From Cercospora beticola (Eukaryota; Ascomycota; Dothideomycetes; Mycosphaerellales; Mycosphaerellaceae): DNA of 64,000 bases. This document shows positions 61,643 through 64,000 of this stretch, one piece after another. The stretch is from positions 4,464,001-4,528,000 of the forward strand of contig NC_088935.1 of the NCBI RefSeq assembly GCF_033473495.1. Reading direction: 5' to 3'. The stretch's first letter is position 1, and each line of letters starts with the position of its first letter. Position numbers and translations under genes: made by a program. Under the pieces are notes generated by a model. The model had not been told where the DNA came from. It searched no databases and saw only the letters and a program-made list of their open reading frames with translations.

Positions 61643-63379
61643 TCAAGAATTCAGTACTTTGGTCTTCATCCACTCGCTCGTTCCGACACCCAAGTTGAGA
61701 CCGTTTCTCGCCCACCATCTTCGCACTTCCATGCCACGTTCTCCTTCGTAGCCGTCTTCGAGCGCTTCTTCGACATCGCAAGTCTTGTACTCTACCTTGA
61801 GACCGGACGTTTTCCACCACTCAAGAACATCCACATTCCCACTCTTCGTTGCACCAACCAGGACCTGGTTGTCAAAAATCATTTTAGAACCTTTGACTTC
61901 ATGCCAAAGCTGGAGAATTTCCACATGGCCGTGAGTGGACGCTAACTTCGACACAGTGTCCTCATGGGGAAATGCGATCCCACTGTATAGCCACCAACGC
62001 ACCACCTCCGTATGACCATTCTGTGTAGCATAGCAGATGCTTTTGCCAGGCTTCAGCCGGACCTTGGAGGAATCAACACTGACACTTGAGTCGTCCACTG
62101 CTGTCGACTGTGCCTTCCACCAGTCCAGCACAGAGATGTGGCCCTGGCTGCTCGCTTGCTCAAGTGCTGCCTCGGTGAACTTCAGGGGCAAGCCGGAATG
62201 CTGCCACCACTCCAAAATATTGACGAATCCTGCTCGAGATGCTCCATCCAAGGCTTCGCAATTGTATTCTTTGGTGAGGAACGAAGGCGATGTCCTCCAA
62301 AACTCGAGTATCTCTGTCCTGCCGAAAACGGAAGAGGCTTTGTCAGGCAAGAAAGTATGGCCGAAGGTTGCCCAGAAGAGGTCGGTGTGATTGGTCTCGA
62401 GATGTACCAGCAAATCAGTCATGGCGAATCGCATAATGAGCTTGATACAAAGTTTCGAAAGCCAGCGTGGAACACTGTGCGTCGCTACGAAGTGCTTGAC
62501 ATCGGCGAGATTGCCTCGCAGAAGGGTTAACTCAAGGGCCTCCATATAGTTGCGCGGTCCCTGCGGGCTGGTATGAGACGTCCATTCTGCGGGCGGTTTC
62601 AAATTTGTGTAGATGTGCAATGTCTGAGCTAGCTCCCAATCGCCTGTATAATCGATGATCATGGTCCACAATTCGGGAGGCAGCATGCTGCCAGCCTGCT
62701 TTGACGCCGGAGTGAAGCATGACTTATGGTGTGGCGACACATCGAGCCCAGCGCCAATGTTCATCAAGTCCACCTGGTTGCGAACGGCTTCGACCAACTC
62801 ATCTGCAGCATCCCACGAAATCAGACGCTTTTGCTCGTCGACGAAGGCCCACAACATGGGTTGTAGCACCTGCACCCAATTCCACTTCTTGCGAATCTTG
62901 GTGAGCTGCTTCTTGGTCATGGGATTTTCCCACATAGGTGAAGTCATGCCCGGCAGCAGCAAGATCTTCTTGGACACGTCCCAACTCCTCAGAACCTCTA
63001 ACACCAGGTTGTCTGTATGCCCATGCAGCATCTTGGCTAGGTTGTTGGCATCAAGTGGAGCGAGCACTAATAAATCCGCCCACTGGCACAGCTCGGGAGC
63101 TTCTTGCTCAATCTCCGCTGCACCGCGCGCGGCGGTCTGCCGAGCGAGGTTCGACATGGTCAGACATGATGTCGAGGCATGGAAGAAGTCCTCACTGGAG
63201 AACGCAGGGTCGAGGATGGCTCGGAGCGAGACATCGGAGAGATCTGCGAGAAGAGGTATCAGGTCCTGCACGATCTTGCGGTCGGCCACGCCAACGGAAG
63301 CAAAGATGACGTTCAGCGGGCGCGTGCTATTCAGGACGGTGCGATTGAGGCGTGCATGTTCGTCAGGTTCGTTGGGCAT
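61643..63379 (-). CDS. PPCDC/Hal3-like flavoprotein + F-box-like + ankyrin-like repeat fusion
   Basis: Single exon, 578 aa. Residues ~21-205 form a flavoprotein (HFCD) domain like phosphopantothenoylcysteine decarboxylase: VIFASVGVADRK start, QWADLLVLAPLDANNLAKM (99-117), DNLVLEVLRSWD (123-134) and PGMTSPMWENP (143-153). The decarboxylase residues are altered: the His normally seven residues before the AD of WAD is Ala94, the Asn of PxMNxxMW is Thr146, and the Cys-Gly clamp segment is missing. FMN binding may persist; catalysis is unlikely. Residues 231-254 (SMLPPELWTMIIDY...) look F-box-like. From ~280 on there are seven or so ankyrin-like repeats with a V-L-x-W-W-x-x-S-G-L signature. Function unknown; possible scaffold or ubiquitin-ligase adaptor. 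Confidence 0.8.
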   Translation of the reverse strand: MPNEPDEHARLNRTVLNSTRPLNVIFASVGVADRKIVQDLIPLLADLSDVSLRAILDPAFSSEDFFHASTSCLTMSNLARQTAARGAAEIEQEAPELCQWADLLVLAPLDANNLAKMLHGHTDNLVLEVLRSWDVSKKILLLPGMTSPMWENPMTKKQLTKIRKKWNWVQVLQPMLWAFVDEQKRLISWDAADELVEAVRNQVDLMNIGAGLDVSPHHKSCFTPASKQAGSMLPPELWTMIIDYTGDWELAQTLHIYTNLKPPAEWTSHTSPQGPRNYMEALELTLLRGNLADVKHFVATHSVPRWLSKLCIKLIMRFAMTDLLVHLETNHTDLFWATFGHTFLPDKASSVFGRTEILEFWRTSPSFLTKEYNCEALDGASRAGFVNILEWWQHSGLPLKFTEAALEQASSQGHISVLDWWKAQSTAVDDSSVSVDSSKVRLKPGKSICYATQNGHTEVVRWWLYSGIAFPHEDTVSKLASTHGHVEILQLWHEVKGSKMIFDNQVLVGATKSGNVDVLEWWKTSGLKVEYKTCDVEEALEDGYEGERGMEVRRWWARNGLNLGVGTSEWMKTKVLNS

Positions 63380-64000
63380 CGTCTGTTGGCAAGGATGGTG
63401 GTAAGGTCAGAGTCGTGAAGGGAGAGGAGTTGAAGGGGAGCGTGTCGTCGTCCTTTGGGACGTGGAGAAGCGAGGTTGGGAGGACGAGATGCAGTCGGGG
63501 CAAATCAGCGCTCCACGTGGGCGGCGCCGGCGCGAAAGGTCTCACGGGGAGGTGAGAAGAGATGGAGGGGTGCAGTGCAGCGGTCTTTGTCTTGGCCCTT
63601 CCGCCAGCACCCTTCCCACCTCGAGAGGTGACGCTGGCGGTGGCAACTTCTGCAGGAGCGGGTATGCGCTTGCATGTACATTAGCGAGTCACAGTAGCTT
63701 CTTTTACAAACCGCCACGGCGAGCCGATTCCCCCGACTACTAGACTGCACTTTCAACCGCGACCTTATAATTTGTGCCGCATGCACCCGTCACCACATGG
63801 CGAGCTTTGGGCAGGTGCACGCCGTTCGCGGACAACGCTCTGACGCTCTGCTCTGCTGCCATGCAGCACTGCAGCGCTCCATAGACCACACGAGCACTTG
63901 CATTCCAGCATGTCCATCGCGTAGGCATGAGCAGGGGCGTCGGCCGCCCAAGCTATAGTACATATGTAGCTACCTCAGCATCTGCAGTGTGTCAAGAGCC
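63380..64000. other. Upstream of fusion gene to window end
   Basis: 621 bp with the promoter of the reverse-strand fusion gene; no other supported feature before the window ends. Confidence 0.45.

Overview
The window is a gene-dense stretch of a filamentous ascomycete (Pezizomycotina) nuclear genome. Introns are short (about 50-100 bp, GT...AG, often GTAAGT/GTGAGT/GTATGT donors), intergenic gaps are compact and there is no operon logic. The gene set is typical of such fungi: HAP2/hapB, a Crh-type cell-wall transglycosylase, Rap1 with BRCT+Myb, MED13, a bHLH regulator and an unc-104-type kinesin-3. The overall look suggests Dothideomycetes, but that placement is only an inference. I see no rRNA, tRNA, CRISPR array, transposon or tandem-repeat block.

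Layout. 0-11 kb: a short-chain dehydrogenase (-), TRM5 (-) divergent from the large kinesin-3 gene (+), and a five-exon HxxxDG acyltransferase (+). 11-15 kb: YOS9 (-) divergent from a YEA4-like UDP-GlcNAc transporter (+). 15-21.5 kb: a 2.2 kb gap, a bHLH transcription factor (+) and a type II membrane phosphodiesterase of the ENPP family (+). 21.7-30 kb: CCT4 (-)/RPT1 (+), then RAD17 (-)/AlkB-like dioxygenase (+). 30-38 kb: HAP2/hapB (+) behind a long leader with CCAAT boxes, the mitochondrial ribosomal protein mL54 (+), a GPI-anchored GH16 Crh enzyme (-) and an aldo/keto reductase (+). 38-47 kb: RAP1 (-)/SWF1-like DHHC palmitoyltransferase (+) and MED13 (-). 47-57 kb: ENP2 (+), TFB3 (-)/TIM17 (+), the URI/Bud27 prefoldin-like protein (-), REI1 (-) and a CCDC130/Saf4-type splicing factor (+). 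57-64 kb: an enoyl-CoA hydratase family protein (-), a twelve-exon formaldehyde-dehydrogenase-like ADH (+), a PPIL1-type cyclophilin (-) and a flavoprotein/F-box-like/ankyrin-like fusion protein (-).

How the genes relate. Most are unlinked housekeeping genes. Several head-to-head pairs are functionally matched: YOS9/YEA4 (ER glycoprotein and sugar-nucleotide work), CCT4/RPT1 (protein folding and degradation) and RAD17/AlkB (DNA damage). Other genes serve ribosome and translation (TRM5, mL54, ENP2, REI1, URI) or transcription and splicing (MED13, TFB3, Saf4-like, PPIL1-like).

The most unusual items are: (i) a PPCDC/Hal3-like flavoprotein domain that lacks the catalytic His, Asn and Cys signatures and is fused to an F-box-like segment and WW-containing ankyrin-like repeats; (ii) four [K/R]-x-V-S-F PP1-docking motifs in the URI homologue; (iii) PIP-box-like motifs in both proteins of the divergent RAD17/AlkB pair; (iv) frame-critical microexons of 14 and 11 nt in the AlkB and FDH-like genes, the latter being split into 12 exons among nearly intronless neighbours. 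Spliced models were built by hand from splice consensus, frame and family similarity. All sum to whole codons, but none is confirmed by transcripts.
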